From Delphinapterus leucas (taxonomy: Eukaryota; Chordata; Mammalia; Artiodactyla; Monodontidae), in NCBI RefSeq assembly GCF_002288925.2, contig NW_022098000.1:20284281-20348280 (forward strand): a DNA stretch of 64,000 nucleotides, in the 5' to 3' direction. Below, one piece after another: positions 54,960 through 64,000 of the stretch. The position numbers and the translations under genes are program-made. The first letter of the stretch is position 1. Each line of letters starts with the position of its first letter. A model generated the notes under the pieces. That model saw only the letters and a program-made list of their open reading frames with translations. It was not told the origin of the DNA and searched no databases.

Positions 54960-56540
54960 GAATTTTAGAGTATTTTAACACTCTCAAAATAAATCTCATA
55001 CACTTTTAGCTCTCACCCCCTATTCTCCCAACCCCCTCCTCCTAGCTGTAGGCACCTACTAACCTACTTTCTGTCAACATAGCTTTCCCCGTTCTGGACA
55101 TTTCATATGAGTGGAATATATATGTTATCTTTTGTGACTAGCTTCTTTCACTTAGCATCATGTTTTCAAGGTTCATCCATGTTGTAGCATGTATCAGTAC
55201 TTCCTTTCTTTTTTATGGCCAAGTAATATTCCGCTGTATGGATATACCATATTTTGTTTCTCTTTTTATCAGTAATTGACACCTGGGTTGTTTCCACCTT
55301 TGGCCTATTGTGAATAAGGCAGCTATGAACATTTGTGTTTAAGTTTCTTTGTGGACATCTGTCTTAATTTCTCTTACATATATATCCAGGAGTAGAATTC
55401 TGAATCATATGGTGACTCTGTGTTTAATCTTTTGAGGAACTGCCACACTTTTCCAAACTCGCTTTACCATTTTATATTGTCTCCAGCAGTGTATGAGGAT
55501 TCCAACTTTTCTATATCCTCACAAACCGTTGTTATTAGTTGTTAATAATTTTGATTATAGCCAACTTAGTGGCTATGAAGTGGCCTGTCTTTATAGTTTT
55601 AGTTTGTTGTTCCCTGATGGCTAATGATTTCCAGCATCATTTTGGGTGCTTATTGGCCATTTGTATATCTTCCTTGGAGAAATGTCTATTCATATCCTTT
55701 GCGTACTTAGTAACTGGGTTGCCTTTTTACTATTGAGTTGTAAGAGTTCTTTATGTATTATGGATAAAAGTACCTTATCAGATACATGATTTGCAAATAT
55801 TTTCTTCCATTCTGTGGATTGTTTTTTCACTTTCTTGATGGTATCCTTTGAAAAACAGAAGTTTTTAATTTTGATGAAGCCAAATTTACCTATTATTTTT
55901 CTTTTGATGCTTGTGCTTTTGGTGTCATGTCTAAGAATTTTTTGCCCAAACCAAGGTCATGAAGGTTTACCCCTCTATTTTTTTTCTAAGGTATGTAGTT
56001 TTAACTCTTATTTTAAGTCTTTGATATATTTTGAGTTTGTTTTTACATATGGTGTGAGATAAGGGTCCAAATTAATTCTTCTGCATGGGGCTACCCAGTT
56101 GTCCCAGCACCATTTGTTGAAAGGCTATTGTGTCCCCATTGCATCATCTTGGAAATTTTGTCTGAAAACAGTTGACCATAGATGTATGGATTTATTTATA
56201 GACTTTCAATTCCATTCCATTGATCTGAATGTCTGACCTTGTGCTGGTACCACACTGTCTTGATTACAGTTGCTTTGTAGTGAGTTTTGAAATAAGGAAA
56301 TATGAACCCTCCTACTTTGTTCTTTCTCAAGATTGCTTTGGCTACTCTGGGTCCCTTACAAATTCAGATGAAGAGTAAAATCAGCTTGTCAATTTATATG
56401 TAGAAATCAGATGGGATTCTGATAGGGATTTTGTTGAGACTGCAGATCAGCCGGGGAATATTACCATTTTAACCACGTTAAGTCTTCTGATTCATGAGCA
56501 ATGTATGTGGGATCTACATGTCAAGTCTGCTTCTACTCAG
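54960..56540 (-). mobile_element. old L1, about 1.6 kb (3' UTR and ORF2 end)
   Basis: Antisense L1: 'catatgagtggaatatatat', 'taatattccgctgtatggat', 'ggagtagaattctgaatcat', 'gagaaatgtctattcatatc', 'tttgcaaatattttcttcca', 'cccagcaccatttgttgaaa', 'ttctttctcaagattgcttt'. It spans the 3' UTR and the C-terminal third of ORF2. Stop codons and frameshifts are abundant and no long open frame remains. More diverged than the L1 at 35725. Confidence 0.85.
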
Positions 56541-56545
56541 AGTCT

Positions 56546-56765
56546 TTTCTTTTTTTTCTTTTTTTTTCTTTTCCTTTTTTTTTTTTGAGGTACGCGAGCC
56601 TCTCATGTTGTGGCCTCTCCCGTTGCAGAGCACAGGCTCCGGACGCGCAGGCTCAGCGGCCATGGCTCACGGGCCCAGCCGCTCCGCGGCATGTGGGATC
56701 TTCCCGGACCCCGTGTCCCCTGCATCAACAGGTGGACTCTCAACCACTGAGCCACAGGGAAGTCC
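56546..56765 (-). mobile_element. CHR-type SINE with B-box deletion
   Basis: Antisense, with a long T/C-rich tail (56546-56586), 'gaggtacgcgagcctctcat', CpG-rich body, and 'caaccactgagccacaggga' at the head. About 10 bases (ggggcacgaa) are missing between 'cttcccggacc' and 'ccgtgtcccc' near 56711, removing part of the pol III B box. The A-box region is also altered (gagccacagg). No clean target duplication. Confidence 0.9.
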
Positions 56766-56799
56766 TGCAATTTTTTCTTTTGATGCTCGCCCCTGAATG

Positions 56800-56940
56800 T
56801 TCCCTGACCTTCAGATGTTTCCTCAAATGCACCTTCTCAGTGAGGCCCTCTAGGCCAACACTTTATCCTTCACACGCACCTCTTTTCTCTGTTTTCTACA
56901 TTATCTTATTTCTTAACAATTATCGTTATTTATTATATTT
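56800..56940 (+). mobile_element. L2 LINE fragment
   Basis: 'gttccctgaccttcagatgt', 'caaatgcaccttctcagtga', 'ggccctctaggccaacactt' match the sense L2 3' region (the 'caccttctcagtgaggcc' motif). Confidence 0.7.
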
Positions 56941-56944
56941 TATA

Positions 56945-57430
56945 TTTTTCTAAGCCCTAAGAATACAACAATGAACAAAATGAACAAAAATCCTTGCTGT
57001 CGTGGGGTTTACATTCTAGCAGGAACACAGATAATTTTAAAAAAGAAAAATATGTAAAATGTGCAGAATGATAATAATACATCCTGTGTGAAAACTAATG
57101 TGAGAGAAAGGAAAACCATGTTAGGATTGCAATGATGAATAAATACAGTCTTAGACAAGGTGGCCAGAGGCCAAGGACAAGCCAGGGAGGCAGGTGGGTA
57201 TCTAGGGAAAGAGTATTTGGCAGAAGGAACTGTATGTGCAGAGGCCTAGAGGTGGGAACAGACTTGGACTTTCAGAGAGCATTTGGGAAACCAGAGTGGC
57301 TACATCACCGTAAGACTGAACTAAGGAAGTGGTAAGAGGTAAGGAGTGAGCCAGCCATTTAGGGCCTTGTAGGTCATTTTGAATAGAATTCAGTGTTCAA
57401 GGAGATTAGGGATTTTGTCTAAAGGGACAT
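56945..57430 (-). mobile_element. L2 LINE 3' half
   Basis: 'ctaagaatacaacaatgaac', 'aaaatccttgctgtcgtggg', 'gtttacattctagcaggaac', then the body 'gaaggaactgtatgtgcaga', 'ggcctagaggtgggaacaga', 'agggccttgtaggtcatttt'. Clear antisense L2 order, abutting an oppositely oriented L2 piece. Confidence 0.75.
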
Positions 57431-58155
57431 ACTCTGTATGTGGAATGTGCTTCCAAGTGTTTATTATAAGAATAAAGGAAGAGAAAGCAGAAGTGAAGTA
57501 ATAACATTGTCTGATCTCTAACACCATAGCAGTGTTTTATAAACTATCTGGATATTTTAATTAACTGCATGATTGCCTCAGCTATCAACTGTGCCTAAAT
57601 GGATACTAGTTATCTCATTTATTAGCATAGCATATTTTAACATGCTAGCTTCCTCCCTCCTTCTTTGGGCCTGGAGGACTTTAGTTGGTTTACCTCTCAG
57701 GTCTGCTGTAAAACCCACTGTTGGTATGTTTGGTGAAGAATACTTCAGATATCTTTGGGCCATGATAATATAATTTAATGCTAGCAGTATTGATCACTGG
57801 GTTGTGTGTGGGGAACTCAATGAGAGAGGCACATTTTGAATATAGTAGATAGACAGATAGATAGATGATAGATAGAATCACTAATAGAAGCATGTGCATT
57901 TTTGATTGGTTTGTATCCCTATTTAGCCTGCAGTTCCTCTGATCTGGTGATAAAAGTGTTTGTTTTGAATAATTCCATGGCACTTTTACAAATTTAAATG
58001 TTCCCAGGACAAGGACAATTCAAACAATTGTGTATAAACAATAAAGAATGGCAGGGCCTGTGGCTAAACTGGAGAATATATGCCCCGCCTACAGGCAATC
58101 AAATTCAAATTTTTTAAAAATTCAACTCCGTCTAAACAAAAATTGTCAGCTCTTG
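57431..58155. other. unassigned; contains (GATA)n
   Basis: An interrupted GATA microsatellite lies at 57845-57876. No gene or transposon recognised. Confidence 0.5.
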
Positions 58156-58159
58156 GTTA

Positions 58160-58380
58160 CTACCCAAGGCTGGCACTCTGCTAAAATCATTAGGCGAATT
58201 ACCTCATTAAGTCCTCCTAATAAATTATATGAGGCAGGTGCCCCTAAACCCCCATTTTCCTGCTGTGAAAACTAAGACTCAGCAAAGATAAGTAGGTAAC
58301 TATGAAGATGTAGAGTCAGAATGTAGAGACAAACATTCTGGTTTCTCAATCTATGTTCGTAATCACTGTAGTCAGCAAAC
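58160..58380 (-). mobile_element. MIR SINE fossil
   Basis: 'ggctggcactctgctaaaat', 'attaagtcctcctaataaat', 'tatatgaggcaggtgcccct', 'cccccattttcctgctgtga', 'aaactaagactcagcaaaga' in antisense MIR order. Confidence 0.75.
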
Positions 58381-58461
58381 TATAACTGGCAGATAATCAA
58401 CCAGTTATTTTCCCCCCCCACCGTGGATTATGAAGAAAGTAGGATTTGGAAACATGTAGAG

Positions 58462-58755
58462 GAGCATTATCCTATAGATATAAATGCAAGCCACATATGT
58501 CATTTAAAATTTTCTTGTAGCCTCATTTAAAAGAATAAAAAAAAACATGAAATTAATCTCAATAATATGTTCTTTTAATCCAATGTATTCAAAATATTAC
58601 TATAATATGTAAAAATTATTGATGAGTTAGTTTGTATTCTTTCTAATATGAAGTCTTGGGAATTGGTGTCTGTTTTACACAGCTCAAATAAGAGTAGCCA
58701 CATTTCCAGGGCTCTGTAGCTATAGCGGGATTATGGCTACCATAGTGGATAGTAA
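58462..58755. mobile_element. probable ancient DNA transposon fossil
   Basis: Left: 'atgcaagccacatatgtcat', 'ttaaaattttcttgtagcct'. Right: 'aagagtagccacatttccag', 'gattatggctaccatagtgg'. This paired layout of agccacat motifs facing a 'ggctaccata' end is a common mammalian DNA-transposon repeat whose name I cannot fix with confidence. Confidence 0.5.
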
Positions 58756-58797
58756 AGATTCAGACGATTAGCTGCATTTTTCACATTTAAATTTTCT

Positions 58798-58824
58798 TCT
58801 AGATGATTTAATTAATCATCTAGA
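58798..58824. repeat. short perfect palindrome
   Basis: 11-base arms (tctagatgatt / aatcatctaga) around a 5-base centre (taatt). A TAATTTAATTAA run follows closely at about 58831. Confidence 0.9.
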
Positions 58825-58829
58825 GCTGT

Positions 58830-60205
58830 AATTTAATTAAACTCCATTTTCTTAGAGGTAAAACAGGAACTCCACCAGTATAATAATTACAGGGGAGGAG
58901 GTGCCAGCAGGTGCTATCTTCTGATCTCATTAATAAGTTTGTATGAACTCTCAGCACAAAGAGTTTGAGATCCTGTAAATTTATGGCCTAAGTTATATGG
59001 GGTTTACACATATGTACTGATGTTACCTAAACTATCCCTTCCTGTAACATTCTCTTTATGAACCAGTTCAGTGAATGGAATATTTATATGCTTTTACTAT
59101 GAACATAAGCATTATAAAGGAACTATGCTTTGTGCTAGCTTAAATAGATTTGGAAAGCAAAGTGGAAAAACTATAACTTTATGATAAACGTTATCACCTC
59201 CCTTTAATGCATTATTATATTTTATAGTTAGAATGGAACATTGAGGCACTTGTGCAGAATATATAAAAGCACTGAGGCATTGAAGGAGACCAAAAATTAT
59301 ATTTGAGCCTCTTAATTTAGGAAAAAAGCAAACAGTGTATTCTCAGACAGCTGCAGCATCCACTCAAGTTAAAAATATACTAACGTGTCAACAACCTCCA
59401 ACCCGTAATCCTGCCAGGATAAAATTAAACAAAACAATCTCCCCCAAATTATTAAAGTTGAAGTCTTTAGGGGAATGCCCTATATTTTACCTTAAATTAC
59501 TAAACTGTAGGTGTAACTGTGTAGCCACACGTCTGTGTACCTCTGTACTGTGTAACTGTATACAGATGTACCCCATGTTATGCAATGGACTCTCTCCTTA
59601 AAAAAAAGTAGAGTGCAAATTCAATATTAAAAATCCTTTAAATGGACTAGGGGAGCTTACTATTTAAATTTTTTTATAATGAAATTAATCACCCCCTAAT
59701 TCCTCTTTTTGGCAAGGTAAAGTTTTAATATAGGATTTTTGTAGTTTTTAAAAATCATGTTTCAGAAGGTATGGAGAAGCAAGAAAAAAAACTAGTACTA
59801 CAGGTACACGGTCTGGGATGTACCCACACTACACTGGATCCTGTTCCATTTCACCTACACAATTCTCTTCTTTTCCCTGTCTTATCATCATGCAAACATA
59901 CTCTAGTTTTCCCATTAAAAGAAAAAATTCTTCTCATAACCCTATTTTGACTTTCGTCTACCACCATTTTTCTCCCCTTGACAGCAAAATGCCTGGAAAG
60001 GGTTATCTACTTGTGTCTCAGATTCCTCTCCTCAGATGGTGAGTTCCATACTTTGTGAGTTTGTCAAAAAATTTCTGAGATTATTGTCCTTAGTTTTCTA
60101 TAAAATAATAAGAACTAAAAGATCAAAAGTCTTTTCGATATTAAGGAAACAGGTGCACAAATGTGTTCAGACATTCCTTTTCCCCACCAAAAATGTCTTG
60201 TTTCT
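58830..60205. other. unassigned AT-rich sequence
   Basis: No gene or repeat recognised. 59510-59580 has short repeated words (gtaactgt, ctgtgta). Confidence 0.4.
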
Positions 60206-60208
60206 AAC

Positions 60209-60636
60209 TGTGTTAGTTTGGTAGCGCTGCCATAACAAAAGACCACAAACTGGATTAATTAGAAACAGAAATTTATTGTCTCACCGTTCTGGAGGCTAGA
60301 AGTCTGAAATCAAAGTGTTGGCAAAGCCATGTTCCCTCTAAAGGTGTTAAGAAAAGATCTGTTCCATGCTTCTCTGCTAATTTCTGGTAGCCTCAAATGT
60401 TTCTTATTTTGTAGATGGATGTCTTCTCCCTGTGTCTCTTCGTGTGTCTGTATTCAAATTTTCCTTTTTTATAAGGACACCAATCATATGGAATTAGGGC
60501 TCACCCTAATGACCTCATGTTAACTTGATTACCTCTGTAAAGAATGCATGTCCAGATAAGGTCACATTGTGAGGTACTAGGGGTTAGGACTTCAACATAT
60601 ATTTTTGTGGGGGGAACACAGTTCAACTCATAACAA
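60209..60636 (-). mobile_element. MLT1-type solo LTR (MaLR)
   Basis: Antisense LTR, terminus 'tgtgttagtttggtagcgct', then 'gaaacagaaatttattgtct', 'caccgttctggaggctagaa', 'ttataaggacaccaatcata', 'ctcaccctaatgacctcatg', 'aaggtcacattgtgaggtac', 'taggggttaggacttcaaca', and 'gttcaactcataacaa' at the other end. About 430 bases, near full length. No internal retroviral sequence flanks it, so it is a solo LTR. The polyadenylation region (aataaatttctg in sense) is slightly mutated. Confidence 0.9.
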
Positions 60637-60836
60637 CCAAAATCCAAAATCTGGTTTTCCTTTGATCCATCTGTAGGGATATGGATCTCAAATATGCTGG
60701 AAGAGCTTGACCTGTTCTTCAGAACAGGGTCTGCAGATTCATGTGGCTCTAACTAGATAAAATGATTGTTCATAGTTGTTACTGAGATTGACCCTACTGT
60801 CCCTTATAAAGAAATGCAGGGGTTTTATGGAATATG

Positions 60837-60902
60837 TTTATCCATTCATCCATCCATCCGTCTGTGTCCATCTTTCTATCCATCTATCCAAATATCCATT
60901 TA
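60837..60902. repeat. (ATCC)n microsatellite
   Basis: Imperfect ATCC/ATCT units, followed by a short antisense L2/MIR tail ('aaattattgggcacctacta') at 60915-60960. Confidence 0.85.
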
Positions 60903-60960
60903 TTGTTTTCACAAAAATTATTGGGCACCTACTATAGATTTAGTATTCGGCAAAGTACTA

Positions 60961-61607
60961 GGTGGGGGGGGGAAAGCATACAATGGCAAGATTGAGTCGT
61001 CTTTGCTTTCAGGAAAGTGTAATGTAGATGGTAAGACAAGACTTAACATGGGGAAACTGAAGTAAACCAGACTGAAGGAGATGTCTTTTTGTAGTTTAAG
61101 TCATGACTGACCAAGTATTATGCTGGGGATATCACTAATTAAGATGTTAGCAACATTCTTCACAAAGGTATGGCCTGGATTGGCTCCATATCAGCTGGCT
61201 TAAGTTTTGAATTCTGTTTACTATAATCTTATTTTGAAATTGACACCCTAGCTTTGAAGTCCTTGCTCCAGCTTGATCAAGCCTCGCAATATTTCTTCTC
61301 TCCCTTTTTGGTTGAAGGTGAGGCAACCACAGTGCTGCCTATAGGCTCAGCCCAGCCTAAGTATGGGGCCAGTTCTCATGTAAATGGCATCAGTTCACTC
61401 AAGGTCTAGATTGTCCCTGACGGCCCATGACATATTCATCTACTGGTCTGTTTTTCCCTACTTACAGCTCTTGAAGGAAGTAGAGAAAACCTAGAAAGTA
61501 TAGGGTCAGCCTTCTCCATGCAGTTTCTGGGGGCCCAGTGGTCCAAGGGCATAAGGGAAGATCTACTGTTTAACCCCTCATTTTCTACACTCCATGAGAG
61601 CTACCCC
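60961..61607. other. unassigned non-coding sequence
   Basis: A nine-G run lies near 60964-60972. Nothing else recognisable. Confidence 0.4.
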
Positions 61608-61617
61608 CCATCCTTTT

Positions 61618-61825
61618 TTTTTTTTTTTTTTTTGCAGTACACGGGTCTCTCACTGTTGTGGCCTCTCCCGTTGAGGAGCACAGGCTCCGGACGCGCAGGC
61701 CCAGCGGCCATGGCTCACGGACCCAGCCGCTCTGCGGCATGTGGGATCTTCCCGGACCGGGGCACGAACCCGTGTCCCCTGCATCGGCAGGCGGACTCTC
61801 AACCACTGCGCCATCAGGGAAGTCC
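61618..61825 (-). mobile_element. CHR-type tRNA-derived SINE
   Basis: Full-length antisense copy with an intact B-box region ('gaacccgtgtcccctgcatc') and a long poly-T. The duplication ccatcctttt lies at 61608-61617 and 61832-61841, with a few extra bases before the right copy. Confidence 0.95.
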
Positions 61826-61841
61826 GTCCCACCATCCTTTT

Positions 61842-62390
61842 AGTGCACTTATTTTCCACTTAAATTATCAGAGCTGGTTTCTGTTACTTCTAACAAAACC
61901 TCTCTGACTAATGCACTCTCTACCTCCAAATCTCAGGCTTGAGAAAGTTTTAAGCCCCTCACAGTTCCTAAGGGGCTAATAGTGTTTATTGCCTCCTCCA
62001 CATCCCTCGAAGGACTACCCAGGTAATTTCCCGGTGCCGTGAGAACTGCTCACTTTTTCCTCTTGATGCTTACCAGTATCTCTGGTATTCTTTATTCCCA
62101 TCCTTGTCTACCATTTATCCTTGCTGATAAGATACACTTAGATTATCCTTAGAATAATATCCTGGCCTCTGTTCCTAAGTGCATCCCCTTCCAATTCTCT
62201 TATCTAGGCCCAACATCTCCCATTTCCTCAGTCTTGACAAAATAACATCATCAATTATTCTGTGTCCATTAATGTTACATTTCATATCTCCTCTTTCACG
62301 CTTGTGACTCCGGCTGTGCTTCCAGATTGCATTTGCTGATCATATTACCCTTGCCTGGTATCCTCATCCTCTCAACCTTAACCCAAAACA
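61842..62390. other. unassigned non-coding sequence
   Basis: Nothing recognisable. Confidence 0.4.
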
Positions 62391-62394
62391 AGAC

Positions 62395-62505
62395 CTCAAA
62401 ATCACATGGATGATATCCAACCCCCATCTGCTTAATCTGAATCTTTGGCAGTGAGGCCCAGCAGAGGGACCATATATTTTTAGAAGCTCCCCAAATCATT
62501 TTATT
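62395..62505 (+). mobile_element. MER5-type hAT fragment
   Basis: 'ctgcttaatctgaatctttg', 'gcagtgaggcccagcagagg', 'tttttagaagctccccaaat' follow the MER5A interior. Confidence 0.5.
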
Positions 62506-62879
62506 CATAGCCATTTAGAATATATGACCTCAAATTATGGCTTTACTTTCAATGGTCTCTCCCTCTGTCTGCATTTAGAGTTCTGCATACTCAGCCTTGA
62601 TTGCCAGTATTCAGGATCACTCTTGAGCCAAGGGATTTGGACCTTCATTCTCCCCAAAGAAGAAATGGTTTCTAACCTATTTTACAATATCACTGGCTAG
62701 TTCAGATCACCTTGGAATGGAACCAAATTGAGCAACCAGAGTTGTTTGGGATTTTTTAGGCTCTGGAATGATCTCTGTCTCCTCGTTAGACACCTATGTT
62801 CAATTATAAGCCCACAAACTTAATTGTTACCTAGGTATCAGGTCCCCTCTAATACCCGTTCACGTCACCATCCTTCACA
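62506..62879. other. unassigned non-coding sequence
   Basis: Nothing recognisable. Confidence 0.4.
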
Positions 62880-63050
62880 GCACTTATTGGCGGGTAATAG
62901 TATGCCTATTTTATAATTATTTACTATACATTTGTCTTTTTCACTATAAGTTTGATGAAAACAGGGATTTTGTTTTGTATAATTCATAGAACAGTGTCTA
63001 GTACATAGTAGATATTCAATGAGTATATGTTGAATAAGTGAATAAATGCA
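62880..63050 (+). mobile_element. L2 3' end
   Basis: 'taagtttgatgaaaacaggg', 'acagtgtctagtacatagta', 'gatattcaatgagtatatgt', 'tgaataagtgaataaatgca' is the sense L2 terminus. Confidence 0.8.
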
Positions 63051-63149
63051 TATCTCCACCTAGACCTTTCATAGACACCTCAAATATAACATGTCTTAAA
63101 AGGAATTATTATCTTTTCCCCAAATCTTTCCTCCTCTACAGGTTGTCTT

Positions 63150-63790
63150 TTTTTTTTAATTAAACTTTTTATTTAAGAATAGCTTTAGATTTACAGTCAC
63201 TGATCTGTTTACCATCTCTATTGTTTTGCCTCTTCCAGAACGTCATGTAAATAAAAATCATTCAGAATGTAATTTTTTCATACTGGCTTCTTTCACTTCG
63301 TGATACACAATCAGTGAAATAAATCTATGTTTTTGCATGGCACGTTATCTCACTCTTTTTCTCACTGAATACTGTGTTGTGTGGAGGTACCACAGTTTGC
63401 TTACCCTTCACCTATTGGAGGACATCTCAGTTGCTTCCAGATTTTGGTGATTTTGATAAACTGTTATAAAGATTCACATTTAGGTTTTGTATAGACCTAC
63501 AGTCTGACACCAGCTGGAATAAATATCTAGAAGTGCAGTCGCTGGATAAGACTAGTTAGCTCCTTAAGAAACTACCAAACTCCAGGGACTGTACCATTTT
63601 GCATCACTACCAGCAATGAATGAGAGTTCCTGTTGCTCCGTATTCTCACCAGCAACTGGTGGTGTCATTTAAAAGAGATGTATCCATTCTAATATGTACA
63701 GTGGTATCTCTGTTGTTGTAACCCTCCTTTCCCGAATAACAAATGATGTTGAGTGTCGGTTTGTCTTGTTGAATGTTTGACATATGTGGT
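63150..63790 (-). mobile_element. old L1 3' region
   Basis: 'ataatttttt'-type AT start, then 'ggacatctcagttgcttcca', 'ggaataaatatctagaagtg', 'gtaccattttgcatcactac', 'cagcaatgaatgagagttcc', 'tgttgctccgtattctcacc', 'agtggtatctctgttgttgt'. Antisense old L1, with a clean order of 3' UTR motifs. Confidence 0.85.
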
Positions 63791-63809
63791 ATACAACCCA
63801 CTGTTTACC

Positions 63810-63945
63810 ACCTTCTGTCCCCCACTATCTCACAGACGCTCTAAGAGCAGAGACTGGCAATATCGTATTCAGCTCTGCATTTTCTAAACAGTGCCTGGCA
63901 CAGAGCAGGCATTCCTTAAGTGTGATAGCTGACTGGATGACTATC
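63810..63945 (+). mobile_element. L2 3' end
   Basis: 'cgctctaagagcagagactg', 'ctgcattttctaaacagtgc', 'ctggcacagagcaggcattc' match the sense L2 terminus. Confidence 0.75.
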
Positions 63946-64000
63946 TTGGGACTGAAGGCGAGGACTGGTGGTCTTATTCTTCAGAAGAGAAGGACCACTG

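Noticed and set aside
60209..60636. Part of an endogenous retrovirus with coding sequence
   Set aside because: Only a solo MLT1-type LTR is visible. No gag, pol or env-like sequence flanks it.
1..64000. A novel multi-gene biological system
   Set aside because: No coding genes were found. The content is transposon fossils, microsatellites and candidate regulatory DNA, so I do not claim such a system.

Overview
This window is non-coding mammalian nuclear DNA. I find no protein-coding gene, functional RNA gene, CRISPR array or prokaryotic feature. The organism is almost certainly a cetacean (whale or dolphin). The window carries at least ten copies of a tRNA-derived SINE that begins ggcttccctggtggcgcag and ends in a CpG-rich body and a poly-A tail, which is the CHR-type SINE typical of cetaceans. 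It also carries L1 3' ends of the cetartiodactyl type and the usual ancestral mammalian fossils: MIR, L2, L3/CR1, MER20, MER5A, a MER2/Tigger element and an MLT1 LTR. Family names come from recalled consensus motifs, not a database search, so family-level calls are firmer than subfamily names.

Layout. 1-4.2 kb: unique sequence, several MIRs, and an L1 3' end inserted into a MIR. 4.2-6.4 kb: MIR and L2 fragments around a young SINE. 6.4-14 kb: mostly unassigned sequence with a MER20, MIRs, an old L1 3' end and L2. 14-22 kb: four SINE or L1 insertions in an old L1 background. 22-28 kb: mostly unassigned, with a (CA)n tract and a MIR split by a SINE. 28-35 kb: an L3/CR1 fossil, a second MER20, a MER2/Tigger element, one SINE and two stretches that look like conserved regulatory DNA (31.4-31.6 and 34.2-34.7 kb). 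35.7-40.0 kb: the largest element, about 4.1 kb of an antisense L1 covering the 3' UTR and most of ORF2, with a SINE inserted in it. 40-46 kb: microsatellites, unassigned sequence, two L1 3' ends and two adjacent MIRs.

46.3-48.2 kb holds the most unusual structure: a 148-base inverted repeat with only two mismatches between arms, 1,591 bases apart, unrelated to any repeat family I recognise. It looks like a recent inverted duplication, possibly the footprint of a small inversion. 49-51.2 kb has a GC-richer patch with an octamer site, flanked by two exon-like segments. 51.8-57.4 kb is a mosaic of MER2, L2 and old L1 with two nested SINEs. 57.4-64 kb has a MIR, a DNA-transposon fossil, an MLT1 solo LTR, a SINE, L2 pieces and an old L1 3' end.

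No genes act together here. The window is best read as an intergenic region or a large intron whose content is transposon fossils plus a few candidate regulatory islands. All longer open frames I examined fall in repeats, in microsatellites, or in sequence with no recognisable protein similarity.
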